Shown in pieces: positions 32,350 to 42,879 of a stretch of 64,000 bases of DNA. The notes beneath the pieces are model-generated. The model was given only the letters and a program-made list of their open reading frames with translations. It did not search any database and had not been told where the DNA came from. This stretch comes from Adiantum capillus-veneris (Eukaryota > Streptophyta > Polypodiopsida > Polypodiales > Pteridaceae), in NCBI GenBank assembly GCA_014529385.2, contig CM043969.1, forward strand, positions 76,240,676-76,304,675. Reading direction: 5' to 3'. How positions within the stretch are numbered: position 1 is the stretch's first letter; each line of letters begins with the position of its first letter. A program made the position numbers and the translations under genes.

Positions 32350-34405
32350 TGCCCATCAACTCACAACAGTTTCACATGGCTAGAGAGACTTTTAGTGAGT
32401 GCATCCGTTGTGTTCTCTGACGTAGGAATCTTCACTAAATCAAGGCTCAAACAAGGCATTCACAACTGAAGTGATAACGCACATCAATGTGTTTTGTTTT
32501 GGAATGAAACACTGGATTGTTAGCCAAGGAAATAGCACTCTAACTGTCACAATGAAGAACTGCTGTACACTGCTTGAATCCAAGATCTTTCACTAGGCGA
32601 GCAAGCCAAATAGCTTCTTTGCATGCCTCACTCAATGCAACATACTCTACCTCTATGGTAGAAAATGTATGTATAGTCTTGAAGAACTGGTCTCCAAGAA
32701 ATAACAGAACCAGCAAATGTGTAAATCCAACCTGTTGTTGATTTACGACTATAAACACAACCTTCATAATTACTGTCTACAAATCCTCGAGCGGATAACT
32801 CTCCATGACCATAGTATAACTGTCTATCTGCAATGCCACTCAAGTATCTGAGAATTGACTTGACAACATCCCAATGCTTTTTACCAGGGTTAGACATAAA
32901 TCTGCTGACAACTCCCACTGCATGTGCAATGTCAGGTTTGTAGCCACCATGGCATACATGATACTACCACAAGCTGAAGCATAAGGAACCTTAGCCATTG
33001 CAGCTTTTTTCTCAGCAGATTTGGGACAGTCGTTCTTGCTAAGTTTCAAATATGCAAGCAATGGAGTACTCAAAGCCTTCCCCTTCTGCATGTTGAAACG
33101 ATCAAGAACCTTGTGCACATACTCTTTTTGAGAAAGGTACAACAACCTCTTCTTACGATCACGAATAATGTGCATACCCAAATGTGATTGGCTTCACCCA
33201 AATCTTTCATGTCAAATTGACTTTTCAGTTTGGTTTTCAAGTCAGCAATGTCCTTCTTGGAATGGCCAGCAATAAGCATGTCATCTACATAAAGGATAAG
33301 CATAATAAGCTATCCATTGGGTTGTCTTTTCACGTAAAGATAGGGATCCTCATTACTGCGCTTATAGCCTAGGGAACGCATAAATGCATCAAACTTTTGA
33401 TACCATTGTCTGGATAATTGCTTCAAGCCATAGAGACTTTCTAAATCTTATAGACCAAATGTTCCTTGCCCTTTAGCACAAACCCTTCAGGTTGTTGCAT
33501 AGAAATCTCTTTCTCGAGATCACCATGTAAGAAAGTTGTAATGACATCCATTTGATCAAGCTCCATATCTTCAGTGGCAACCAAAGCAAGCAACATTCTC
33601 AATGTGTCATCTTGACCACTGGAGAAAAGATTTCCTGGAAATCAACACCATATTCTTGCTTGAAACCTTTGGCCACTAAACGAGCTTTGTAATTGTCAAT
33701 CTTCTTCTTGTAAACCCATTTACAAGGCAATGCTTTCCTACCTTTTGGCAATGGAACAAGTTCCCATGTTTTGTTCTTTGTAATACTGGACATCTCCTTC
33801 TTCATAGCACATTCCCACTGAACCTTATCATTGGCTAGCATAGCCTCTTTGTAACAAGAAGGCTCACCACTATCTGCCAACAAAAAAAAATCCAAGCTTG
33901 GAACAAAACGGTGTGGCAGATGTGAGACTCTTTGAGATCTCCACGGCTGATCAGAACTCGTACTAGCCTGTGTAGTAATTGGCTTAGGAGCTATCCGAAC
34001 AGGAGATGATACATCGAAAAATGTCACTTTTTGGAATTCAACCTCTTTCACTGGTTGTCTATGCATCTTAGTCTCATTAAAGACAACATCACTGTGACGG
34101 ATCACTGATCGACTTTTCGGATCCCATAAATGATAGCCAAATTGAACGTCTACACCATAGCCAATGAAGATACATTTCCTGGACTTAGGATCTAGCTTAG
34201 CACACAACTCCTTAGGTACATGTGCATAAGCTTCAAAGCCAAATGTGTGGAGTTTTTCATAAGACCATTTATGTCCTGACCATAACTCCAAAGGTACACG
34301 AAACTGTAATGAAGCATGTGGTGATCTATTGTTCAAGTACACGACTGTGTATAATGCTTCAGCCCAAAACGCTTGTAGTAAATTAGCGTGTGATAGCATA
34401 GACAT
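32350..34405 (-). pseudogene. pol: Element E integrase C-terminus, reverse transcriptase and RNase H (degraded)
   Basis: Minus-strand reading from 34405 gives the integrase tail (AFWAEALYTVVYLNNRSPHA, FIGYGVD) and the RT start (WECAMKKEMSSI, TWELVPLPKGRKALPCKWVY, YKARLVAKGFKQEYGVDFQE). After frameshifts around 33590-33310 it resumes with the active-site box LYVDDMLIAG at about 33303-33270 (both Asp present). RNase H follows with VNSMYEG-like 'VDSNYEG' context, EVEYVALSEACKEAIWL and HSKTKHIDVRYHF near 32480. Stops and shifts split it into at least five frames. The YVDDM box is copia-typical. Confidence 0.9.
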
Positions 34406-34432
34406 AATCCACTCTTAAATGGTCCTATTCAT

Positions 34433-35362
34433 TCATTCCGCAACACCATTTTGTGCAGGGGTATAAGGAGCTGTAAACTCACGCTTAATTCCCCTACTTG
34501 AATAGAAGTCTGTAAACTCTCTGGAGACATATTCTCCACCATTGTCTGAGCGTAAAGCTTTCAACTTATGTTCAAACTGAGTTTCAACACTTGATAAGAA
34601 CTTCTTGAAGCAAGAAAAGGTCTCATCTTTAGACTTCATGGTGTAGACCCAAACATGCTGTGTTGCATCGTCAATGAATGTAGCATAGTAGGACCCACCA
34701 CCACGGGATTTAGAAGGCATAGGCCCACATAAACCATTGTGCACAAGCTCTAAGGGTTTTGTTTCTTTGTCAAAATAATGTGTACGATATGTCTGTGTTT
34801 GCTTTCCATATTGACAGTGCTCACAAAAGGGAAAATCAAAAAATGACAAAGACGGTAAGTAGCCCAAACGAGAGAGTGTCTCCATTCCCTTCTTTGACAT
34901 ATGTCCTAACCGGCTATGCCACAAAGCAACAGTTGGCAACTCGATTACAGAAAGAACATTATTTTTATCAGATACATAAAGAGGATAAAGTGAACCAACT
35001 TTAGAACCATGGGCTATAATAAGATGACCCTTTGCAACACGCCAAGACTGCTGATGAAAAGTGACTTTGTAACCCAAGTCATCAAGACTTCCAACCGAAA
35101 TCAGATTGCATGCCAAGGCTGGAACATGACGCACATTGTGGATGATAAACTTCACCCCATTTACCATAACCATGGCAATATCACCTATGCCAACAATGTC
35201 ACAAGAGTAACTGTCACCAAGTGTAACAGAGCCAATGGTTTCCTCATTTGTAGTAAACCAATTCCTATGAGGTGTGACATGCAACGAAGCACCCGAATCA
35301 AGAATCCATGTGTGGGATACTTCACCACTCACAAGGAATTCAGCTGGCATAGAACTCTGCAA
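34433..35362 (-). pseudogene. Element E protease and integrase core
   Basis: This 309-codon open stretch starts in the protease region with TWILDSGASLHVTPHRNWF (active-site DSGA intact). It continues through the GAG-pre-integrase motif LWHSRLGHMSKKGMETL and the HHCC finger (CEHC). The integrase core has the second and third acidic positions (RSDNGGEY; PAQNGVAE). Where copia integrases have the first catalytic Asp before xxCGPM, this copy reads HNGLCGPM, so that Asp is lost. It ends in a stop just after the Glu. Confidence 0.9.
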
Positions 35363-35379
35363 AGATAGAGTTTCCTATG

Positions 35380-36323
35380 CATCATAAAATACATCATTAT
35401 TTCAGTCAACATATTAATGTCTTGCGCATCATTGTCATCCTGAACTATGTTCAGTTCTTCAATCTTAACCGAACTCTTTGGTTTTTCCTCTTTATCATCA
35501 TTATCTTTGCCTTTACCTTTGCCCTTCTCTTTTTCACGCTTCCAAGCATAATAATCCTTCTTTATGTGACCAAACTTATCACAATAATGTCATTGAACAT
35601 TGCGGCGACCACGAGACTTTGATCTACCCTTTGATGCATCTTTATTTCCCTCTTTCTTGGACACGTTGCGAAGAACAGCCCTTACGTTGCTTATCATCCC
35701 TTTGCACATAATGAGCTTCGCCATGATGCAAGCTTGCCATGGTCTTTTGATGCATCTCCTCTGACAAAAGAGCACTAGTAACATCATCGTACTTTAGCGT
35801 ACCATTAGGAGCAGAGTTACTAACAGTTGTGAAAAAGATATCCCAAGAGGTTGACAACGAACAAATCAAAAAGATTGCTTTCATCTCATCATCAATGGTC
35901 ATGCATTGTGCATTAGTCTGGGCAAAAAGAGAATCAAAATCATTGATATGGCTGGCAATTCTAGCTGACTCCTTCGTACGAAGGTTGAAATTTTTTTTGG
36001 ATCAGGAAAACCTTATTGCTAGCCGTATCCTTTTTGTAAGTGTCGCATAATTTCTGCCATAAAGCATGAGCAGTCTCACATTCTAACACTAAAAAGTACA
36101 CCGACTCACAAAAGTGCAGTCTAATTGTAAAGTTGCATAGCTCATCAAGCTCCTCCCATTGAAACTGAGTCATGTGTATATCTTCAGTTGTAGCCGCATA
36201 GGTAATATGCAACTTTTGCTTCTTTTGGACAAACACATCATGCATTTGGTTCTTCCAAAGCTAAAAATTAGTGCCATCAAACTTCTTTATGTCATGAATG
36301 TCATGGTCTTTGCTAGTAGACAT
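35380..36323 (-). pseudogene. gag: Element E gag (degraded)
   Basis: Reading starts MSTSKDHDIHDIKKFDGTNF at 36323, the usual copia gag opening (KFDGTNF-x-W). It continues through LHFCESVYFLVLECETAHALW and LCDTYKKDTASNKVFLIQKK, the conserved gag core (LWxxLxxxYxxxxxxNKxxL). A stop replaces the Trp after GTNF. The zinc knuckle near 35590-35550 reads HYCDKFGHIKKDY with a stop in the place of the first Cys and Tyr in place of the last. So both structural assembly and RNA packaging would fail. Confidence 0.85.
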
Positions 36324-37045
36324 GGTGACAAAACTACCAAAAGATTCTGAAAAATTTCGACAGAGTCTCCTTTGTATTTGGGACTATGTCAACCAAAATA
36401 CGAGACAAAATGACCAAGTATGTCACTCACAAAGCATAAAAGAGGGCCTCTCAAAAGCACACTATATAGAGATCAACTGAGGCGCATAAACTGTTAAACT
36501 GACCATAGACCACCAACTCGGTGTCAAAAGCACCTATACCACTATATACATGTCCTATGGCGAGGTCTCGTAAGGGATGCTCCAGCTACCTGTATCACCG
36601 AAGGTATCTCCACATTTAAGAATACCCCAGATCAATGAAAACCTCACGCTATTGACCCTCAACAACATAGGTTAGCAGCAAAACGTATAGCCAAGTTTCA
36701 GAAATGGCAATCTTCCGAGCCAAGTCTCAGAAATGGTCGGGACTGTTGTAAGAGCCAAAAGATGGATGCACAAAAGCATACAATGGCAGTATCCACAAAG
36801 ACGTACAAGTCTGTCACTACGCTCAAACATGCCTCAAAAGCATGTGCATTCAAATAAACATCCCTGCGGGGAGTCAAACCGCTCTCAAAAGAGCTCAAAC
36901 ACTGTCAAAAGTGTCAACATATGCATGTACGCATAAACAACTGCTCCCACTGGAACCAGAGTATCGCAAGCACTCAAACATGTATCCTGTGAGTTGATGC
37001 TGATACCGTAGCCAAAGCCGAGATCGAGGCCAAGAAGCAGAGAGA
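36324..37045. other. Unassigned sequence right of copia gag
   Basis: This is where the copia leader and 5' LTR would be expected, but I find no match to the left-side LTR. CAAAAG-rich phrases and a small repeat (GCCAAGTYTCAGAAATGG near 36691 and 36720) are the only patterns. Confidence 0.4.
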
Positions 37046-37048
37046 AAG

Positions 37049-38860
37049 CTAACCAAGCCGCTCTATGTACCTGTACCAAAAGCGGGTGTCGAAGAAGACA
37101 ACGCCATCAATCTCCCACTCTATGTGTGTGTATGAGGCCACTCCAAAAGAGGCTACACACTCCTGAATGAACCGTGGGCTCTCGTAGATGGAAGAGACTG
37201 CTGCCACATGCCACCACTGAAAATAAAAAATAACCGATACATGAACCCATCTTGTCAAAAGCTAAAAAAACAAAGGTTTGTGAGCAATCAATTAACCGGT
37301 AGAAAAAATGTTGTTATCATAATGGCAATGCATGGTTTCTCCTCAAGATCTCATGTAGCCTGCATCTAACTCGCTGATGAAAACCTTGTCAAAATGCCAC
37401 TAGGGATATGCTCGCAAAGTCTCAAGTAGGGTGAACCTACAATCACATGCCACAAGCTCATGCAGCCTCCTCACCTCAACATTCTTCATGTCCAATTTCT
37501 TGGCCAAGTTGTTAATAGACCCACAAAAAGGAAAGGATCTCTTATGTTAGTTGCTTGCAATGAAAAATCTAGCACATATTTTTGCATTCCACTCACATCT
37601 CCAAATGCGACCAATACATGTGTAGACACAACTAGTACAAAATGGCCATTTTACTAGGAGTATACTAGCCTATTTCAAGGTTGCATCACCACATGACAAA
37701 ATATAAACAAGTCAAGACTTCTTGGATTGGCATAAACATCACAATTGCATTACATTTATGCATCTTGTCTTGGCACGAGAGTTGCATATCAATGACCGAA
37801 TGAAAGAAAGAAACTTTCTTGTCCTTGCTGATGTGTGCAGGAAACCTTGGAGACTCTAAAGGAGACATGATGTTTCCCTTTTCACCCCAACCCATGTAGG
37901 AAGTGCGCTTTGTAAAAATACAAGCATGTGCTCTTTGGATTTGCAATCTTGGACACTTTACATGTAAAAACTTATTTGTTCCTTCAAAGAATCAAGTTAA
38001 TTTTGCTTAACCATATGCTCATTGATGTTGCAATTCTTGTAACTAGCAATTCTTTTGTCCTTGCTTTGTACATGGCATTCGCTTAACCATATGCTCATCA
38101 ATATTGTAATTCTTGTGGTATGTAGCCAACAAATCTTTTGTCTTTGCTTTGTACATGGCATTAGTTCAGTTAGTAAAGATTGCTTTGTTAGGATCATTGG
38201 ACATTGATGCACATAACACAAGAAAAGCAAGTATTGTAAGGCATGCTTTCTAGATTATTTATGTAGCAAGACATAGGGAGCCTCGATTTAATTAGTTCCT
38301 TGTACTTTAACTTTCTCTCAATTGTGGCCTTGTTGGAGTAATCAACTTGTACAATAGGGAGGTGTGTGTGGAATGGACGCTTGAGCCACTCCATAAAGAT
38401 GGACAAGGTAAATACCAATGCTTGATCCTACATGAGCCATAACATAGAGAGAAAGAGAGAGAAAGAAGGGAACTTACTTGTTGATCATTCCAAGAACCAT
38501 TAATAATTACTTCAATCTTTGATGCTCTTATTGCACAATGGTGCACTCCAAGAGCCGGTGTAATATCCTCATCCGAGCACTTTGTGTGTGCCCACTTCCT
38601 TTACACATGCAAGCAATGAATTCCATCCAACACCAAAATATATTCTCCTCCATATGGAAAATCTTGGAGATGGCCATGAGCTCATCTCCAATCTTTGTAG
38701 GTATCTTTACCTCCCTTCTACGCACACTGTGCCAATTAAACATCACACGGTTTTTCCTAGAAGACATCATTGACATGATGATCATACCATGGTGGGATGG
38801 TAGTCTCTCTTGGTAGTAATAGTTCTTTATAGTAAGAGTGTTAACTGTCAACCTCAGTTA
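37049..38860 (-). pseudogene. Exon-like minus-strand region, unidentified (possible decayed multi-exon gene)
   Basis: Four stretches read as plausible protein. 38770-38530 contains MMSSRKNRVMFNWHSVRRRE and KIPTKIGDELMAISKIFHM. About 38570-38478 contains CSDEDITPALGVHHCAIRAS and KIEVIINGSWNDQQ, and ends at a GTAAGT donor-like site (38477-38472). 38395-38210 contains LPIVQVDYSNKATIERKLKY. 37216-37049 contains VAAVSSIYESPRFIQECVAS and ends in a stop; it is preceded by a TTTTTTATTTTCAG acceptor-like tract. A fifth open stretch at 37946-37686 (SYMGWGEKGNIMSPLESPRF) lies between. I do not recognise the family. It may be a real or dead host gene, or part of an element. Confidence 0.3.
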
Positions 38861-39600
38861 ACAGAAGACGTACGGATGCACATCAAGGATGAATACAAAG
38901 AAGCAGTAAATATTGGAGTTACACATTTTTCACGTTTTCCCAAAATGGTCATGTATTGTAAATTCCCGATTTATTTCAAGCCATTGTAATATTCTAATGT
39001 GTTACGGGCTCAATGGGAGTTCCAAGCTGTAAAGAACAGGTCAGTTAGTGTACCTAGGTAGCAGATTCAGTAAGTGATGGAGCCCTAAAGGCCTTGGGCG
39101 CCTGGACATTGCATATTTTTCCCTAGGTATATAAGGTAGTGTGTAAAAGAAATTAGGGTTCTCAAGCTCATTTGTTGAGAGCACTCTTTGGTGAGAGCTC
39201 TTAAGGTGTGTGGCTATGGAATTCTTGAGCTTCTCCTTGCTCATAAGACTTGATTAACACTAATCAATAATTTATTCTCTTTCACTATGCCTCTCTCATG
39301 CTTCTTATGATTGCCTATGATGCTTAGAATAACTAGATCTTAACTAATTAGTGGTTAATCCCTCTCTAATCTTGTGTGATTGCCCTCTTTTGCTTGTGTG
39401 TGCATATAGGTTTGATTGGAGTGTGGTGCTCGATAGATCTATGTGTGTGTGCTTGCGATTAGTGTGTTGCATGATAGGATTAGTGTTGTGTGTGTCTTGC
39501 AATCATTAGTGTGTGTGATTGGGTTTATTAGAGGTGAAGAGAAGTGGATGTGGAGATTGCCCTTCATTCTGGCTTAGCTCCAATTCTTGTCTCCAAATGG
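38836..39600 (+). repeat. Possible solo LTR or LTR fragment
   Basis: The segment opens TGTTAACTGTCAACCTCAG, itself a small inverted repeat with CAGTTAACA. It holds a TATA-like GGTATATAAGGTAG near 39123, followed by a leader-like stretch rich in TGTGTG phrases. No partner copy is in the window and the right end is not defined, so this is composition and layout only. Confidence 0.3.
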
Positions 39601-41121
39601 TGGTTTTTGCTTTCCACTCAACTGAACACCTAACCTAATGCATGGATATCCTCTCACTTACTGTGGCTCACAAAAGAAAAGGCATTAACTTTGGTTGAAT
39701 GGTTGGATCCATCAACTACATTCTCTCATCATTTTTTATTACCTTGTACACGGTTTTAAGGTATTTACCTTATATTCTCTCATCATTTTCTATTACCTTA
39801 TACATGGATGTAAGGTATTTACCTTCTACTTCCTTTCCCCTTTCCTTAATTACATATGAATGTTGTCTATAGATTTTTGCTTTTTCAACAATGTCCTCTC
39901 ATCTTAATGTGGTTTTCATTTTCATAACTGACCAATACCTAGCTAGCAACATTGATTCTCTGACTATGATTATTAAATGATAGATTTGGACATGCTTGGC
40001 TTGACTTGGTGGAGGTGGATGCCAGCTAATAAAGCTGATTGTTTCTTCTATTTAAGGTGAGGGATTCTCATCCCTCACTTAGATTTTGCATTTCATGTTT
40101 TACATATTATATTATAAAAGAAATTTAAGAGAGCGAGTTGAGATGTTGCAAAGTAAGTCTGTTCTTCTCCTCTCTGCACGGAAACCATAGAGACTCCCTC
40201 CTCTTCACAAGTTCTCCTCTAAAATCTCACTAAGGCTATGGTTTTCTATTCAAGGATTGTTTGTACTAATCTTTACATGTAATAATCATGGGTTATGGGT
40301 CAATGCGTCTTTAGAATGATATAATTTTTTTTTTCCTTCTAAGAATATAAGTATTTGAGGAACAGGGCTTTGAGATGGTGCCTCATTTGGGATTGGTGGA
40401 AGCTATGAGCCAAATTTTCCTTGTTTATAGATAGAGATAATTCTAAAAGGATTTGGGTTAACATGCCTGAATACAAATGCCTTGCTATGGCTTACAAGGG
40501 CTTTGAGATGGTGCCTCATTTGGGATTGGTGGAAGCTATGAGCCAAATTTTCCTTGTTTATAAATAGAGATAATTCTAAAAGGATTTGGGTTCATCATGG
40601 TCATTCCCAAACTACAATCTGAGTTAAATAACCCTTCCTGTGGAGAACTGTCTTTGTGGTGCCATGCCTCTGCTAGCCTCGGTCTCCTAGCTCATGGATC
40701 CTTTTGTGGGGATCTAGATTGCTGATGTTGAACATAATCTGTCCCCAGATCCAGTTTATCGATTTTGACCAAGTCAACCTGAACTTATTGTGCCTCTTTC
40801 TCTAGGTGCTCCTCTAAGCCTTTTGTTGGCTCTTTGATTTCTATTCCATCACTGCTCTTACCAGATTCCATAGTTGGGATTCCCTTCTCTAAAGCTTCTG
40901 AAGGTTTTGACAAAAGTCACTAAATGGTTCTGACATAAGAGCATTTTCGCCTTTTGGGCATTCTCTTTTCTAGATCTTAAGTAATTTGAGCCACATGTGC
41001 CCTTTTCTCTTGCCACTCATCCACGTCTTCGGCCTTTCCCTTGACTTTCTAGACAGCTCTCTAGCTCTCCCACTTTTGAGCCTCTTCACTTTGCTTCATT
41101 TGACTCGATGTCTCATTTGAT
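39601..41121. other. Unassigned intergenic sequence with two direct duplications
   Basis: A 57-bp unit (ATTCTCTCATCATTTT, ATTACCTT, AAGGTATTTACCTT) is tandem at about 39719-39832. A 133-bp unit starts GGGCTTTGAGATGGTGCC at 40365 and recurs at 40498. The minus strand near 41090-40880 is hydrophilic (SSQMKQSEEAQKWES, VDEWQEKRAHVAQI) and may be a gag tail of a C-like element, unproven. Confidence 0.45.
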
Positions 41122-41314
41122 TGGTAACCACTTACGGACACCCTATCACCTTTGACGGACGTCTTATCACTTTATTTGAGTCATGGACCGGGCTTGTCGG
41201 TCCTATAGGTGCGTAGGTAATCGCCGATGAGAGGTGCACCACTTATCTCATTTTTGCATTCTTTTTGCTATGGCTGGTCACTATGGGCGCCCATGTGTGA
41301 ATGGGTCAGATTCA

Positions 41315-41323
41315 TATAAAAGG
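41315..41323 (+). promoter_or_regulatory. TATA box in element D LTR
   Basis: TATAAAAGG within ATTCATATAAAAGGTCC, about 190 bases into the LTR. A plausible core promoter for element transcription. Confidence 0.6.
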
Positions 41324-41434
41324 TCCATTTTGACCTAAAATCCTCATTCTTGAGCGCATGCTAAAGAAGTACTCTTGCTCTACCTCTACCTTCTTCTCCA
41401 TTGTGTGCTCACAAATGTGTGTGTATCTATGTAT

Positions 41435-41438
<4 letters not shown>

Positions 41439-41487
<49 letters not shown>
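41439..41487 (+). repeat. GA microsatellite in element D LTR
   Basis: About 24 GA repeats without interruption, downstream of the TATA box. Confidence 0.97.
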
Positions 41488-41490
<3 letters not shown>

Positions 41491-41727
41491 TCGAGCATTG
41501 CGGTGGCATCGACAACAGCGAGGCGGTTGAACGTGGCGACGACGGCTCCCTCTTCTTCGTGGCACGGAATCCTTCACGACTGCAAGCATAGAGCGGTAAG
41601 TGACACACCATTACTCCCTTTGAGCTTACTAGGATAGTCTGGTTGTGTGCTTGCAACCATTCGTGGCTCACACACACTATTGGGCAAGTCCCCAGCCTCC
41701 AACACGTGCAGTAGAAGCGCACATTTT

Positions 41728-41745
41728 TGGCGCTGTTACCGGGGA
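41728..41745 (+). other. Primer binding site of element D (tRNA-Asp type)
   Basis: TGGCGCTGTTACCGGGGA differs at two positions from TGGCGCCGTTGCCGGGGA, the tRNA-Asp-complementary site used by several plant gypsy lineages. Confidence 0.85.
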
Positions 41746-42879
41746 ATGCCTTGCACTAAGCTCGAGAAGCACTCTGTGCTACCGCGTGAAGCCATTCATT
41801 TCTGTCCTTTTTGGTTTTTTTCTGAGTTTTGATTAGATCTATTAGTGTTGCAATGTGCAACTTTGTGCAGGTTTTGTTAGATCTGTTTAAGCTCTATAAT
41901 GTGTAGGTTTGAGAATGTCTGTTAGTGTTAGTAGCTATGTAATGTGCAGGTTTTTTGCAGTGGGCAGTGAGCAGGTTGTTAGTTTTGTTAGTGTTGCAGT
42001 GTGCAATGTTAATTAGTTATGTTAGGCATGTTAGTTAGTGTTGCAGTCTGCAGTGTAGCTAGTTCTGACAAAGCTGCAAGGGGCGGTTGCACGCGTTAGG
42101 CAGGCTCTATGCGTGTGAGCGCCCATGCAGCACAACCTTATCCACAAAAAGTTTTTTTAAATTTAAAATTAAAAAAAAAACGCCTGAAATTTTTGAAATC
42201 AAAAAGAAAAGGAAAAAAGAAAGCTTATATTAAAATATATATGTATAGACTACCCCCTCAAGAGGAAGGAAGGGCATGTGGGACAAGTCTTTCAAGTCCT
42301 CCACCCTTCCCTTCACACTTACACCCTTGGACTTACTAATTTTAGCCTTCTTTTCGACTAGAAAAAGATTGTTTTTAGGATTCCAAGGGCCTTAAGTAAC
42401 CGAATCGAGGCTTTAAAGCACGGCACATCCCTTTAACCAAGACGCTCGTTTTGAGCTATTACAAGCCATATTCCGTGGCTTGGTCTCAAAAAACGACCAA
42501 AAAAATAAAAAAATTGAGAGTAAATTTGGGTTGCAAAACACCCAAAAAACTAGGTGAGCGGCCTTCATGGGCACTCAGCAACACTTCTAGAGTGTTGAGG
42601 TAACATGCACCTATGCTCTGGTCGTGTGCTAGAGAACGATCATATAGAGAGTGTCTCCGTTTACACAGGCACCCATTATTCATCCACATTAGGCTCTAGG
42701 CCCTCAGCAAGAATCCAAGGTAGTACCACTCAGGACCCGCATATTGCATATAGCGACTCTTCATCTGACTACGACATCATGAAAGGTTACCCGACACCCA
42801 ATCTCAATAGTTCAAGCCAAGACATGCATGCCAGGGTCCACGATCAGGGCCAAGCGTGTTTAGCTGCTAAAAAGAGACT
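41746..42879 (+). other. Leader of element D
   Basis: About 1.1 kb without a convincing gene. GTTAGTGTTGCAGT-like phrases recur at 41840-42060, and a poly-A/AAAG-rich tract lies at 42155-42235. A frame at 42605-42883 has no recognisable domain. Confidence 0.5.

Larger units (their letters stand above)
32030..36323 (-). mobile_element. Element E: Ty1/copia retrotransposon (dead, 5' LTR not found)
   Basis: On the minus strand the order is gag, CCHC knuckle, protease, integrase, reverse transcriptase, RNase H and purine tract. Integrase before RT defines the copia layout. A 3' LTR probably covers about 32030-32286. I could not find the matching 5' LTR to the right of gag, so the element seems 5'-truncated or rearranged. 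It sits in element B just past its primer site. Confidence 0.88.
41122..41723 (+). repeat. 5' LTR of element D
   Basis: About 602 bp from TGGTAACCACTTACGG to GCGCACA, just before the primer site. The first about 75 bases match the 3' LTR start at 54769. Confidence 0.75.

Noticed and set aside
36995-37008. Candidate copia primer site (minus GGTATCAGCATC)
   Set aside because: Only GGTATCAG matches, the flank shows no LTR end, and no copy of the left-side LTR is nearby.
41312-41722. Ser-Leu and Arg-Glu repeat frames in the element D LTR
   Set aside because: Translation of the GA microsatellite; the region is non-coding LTR.
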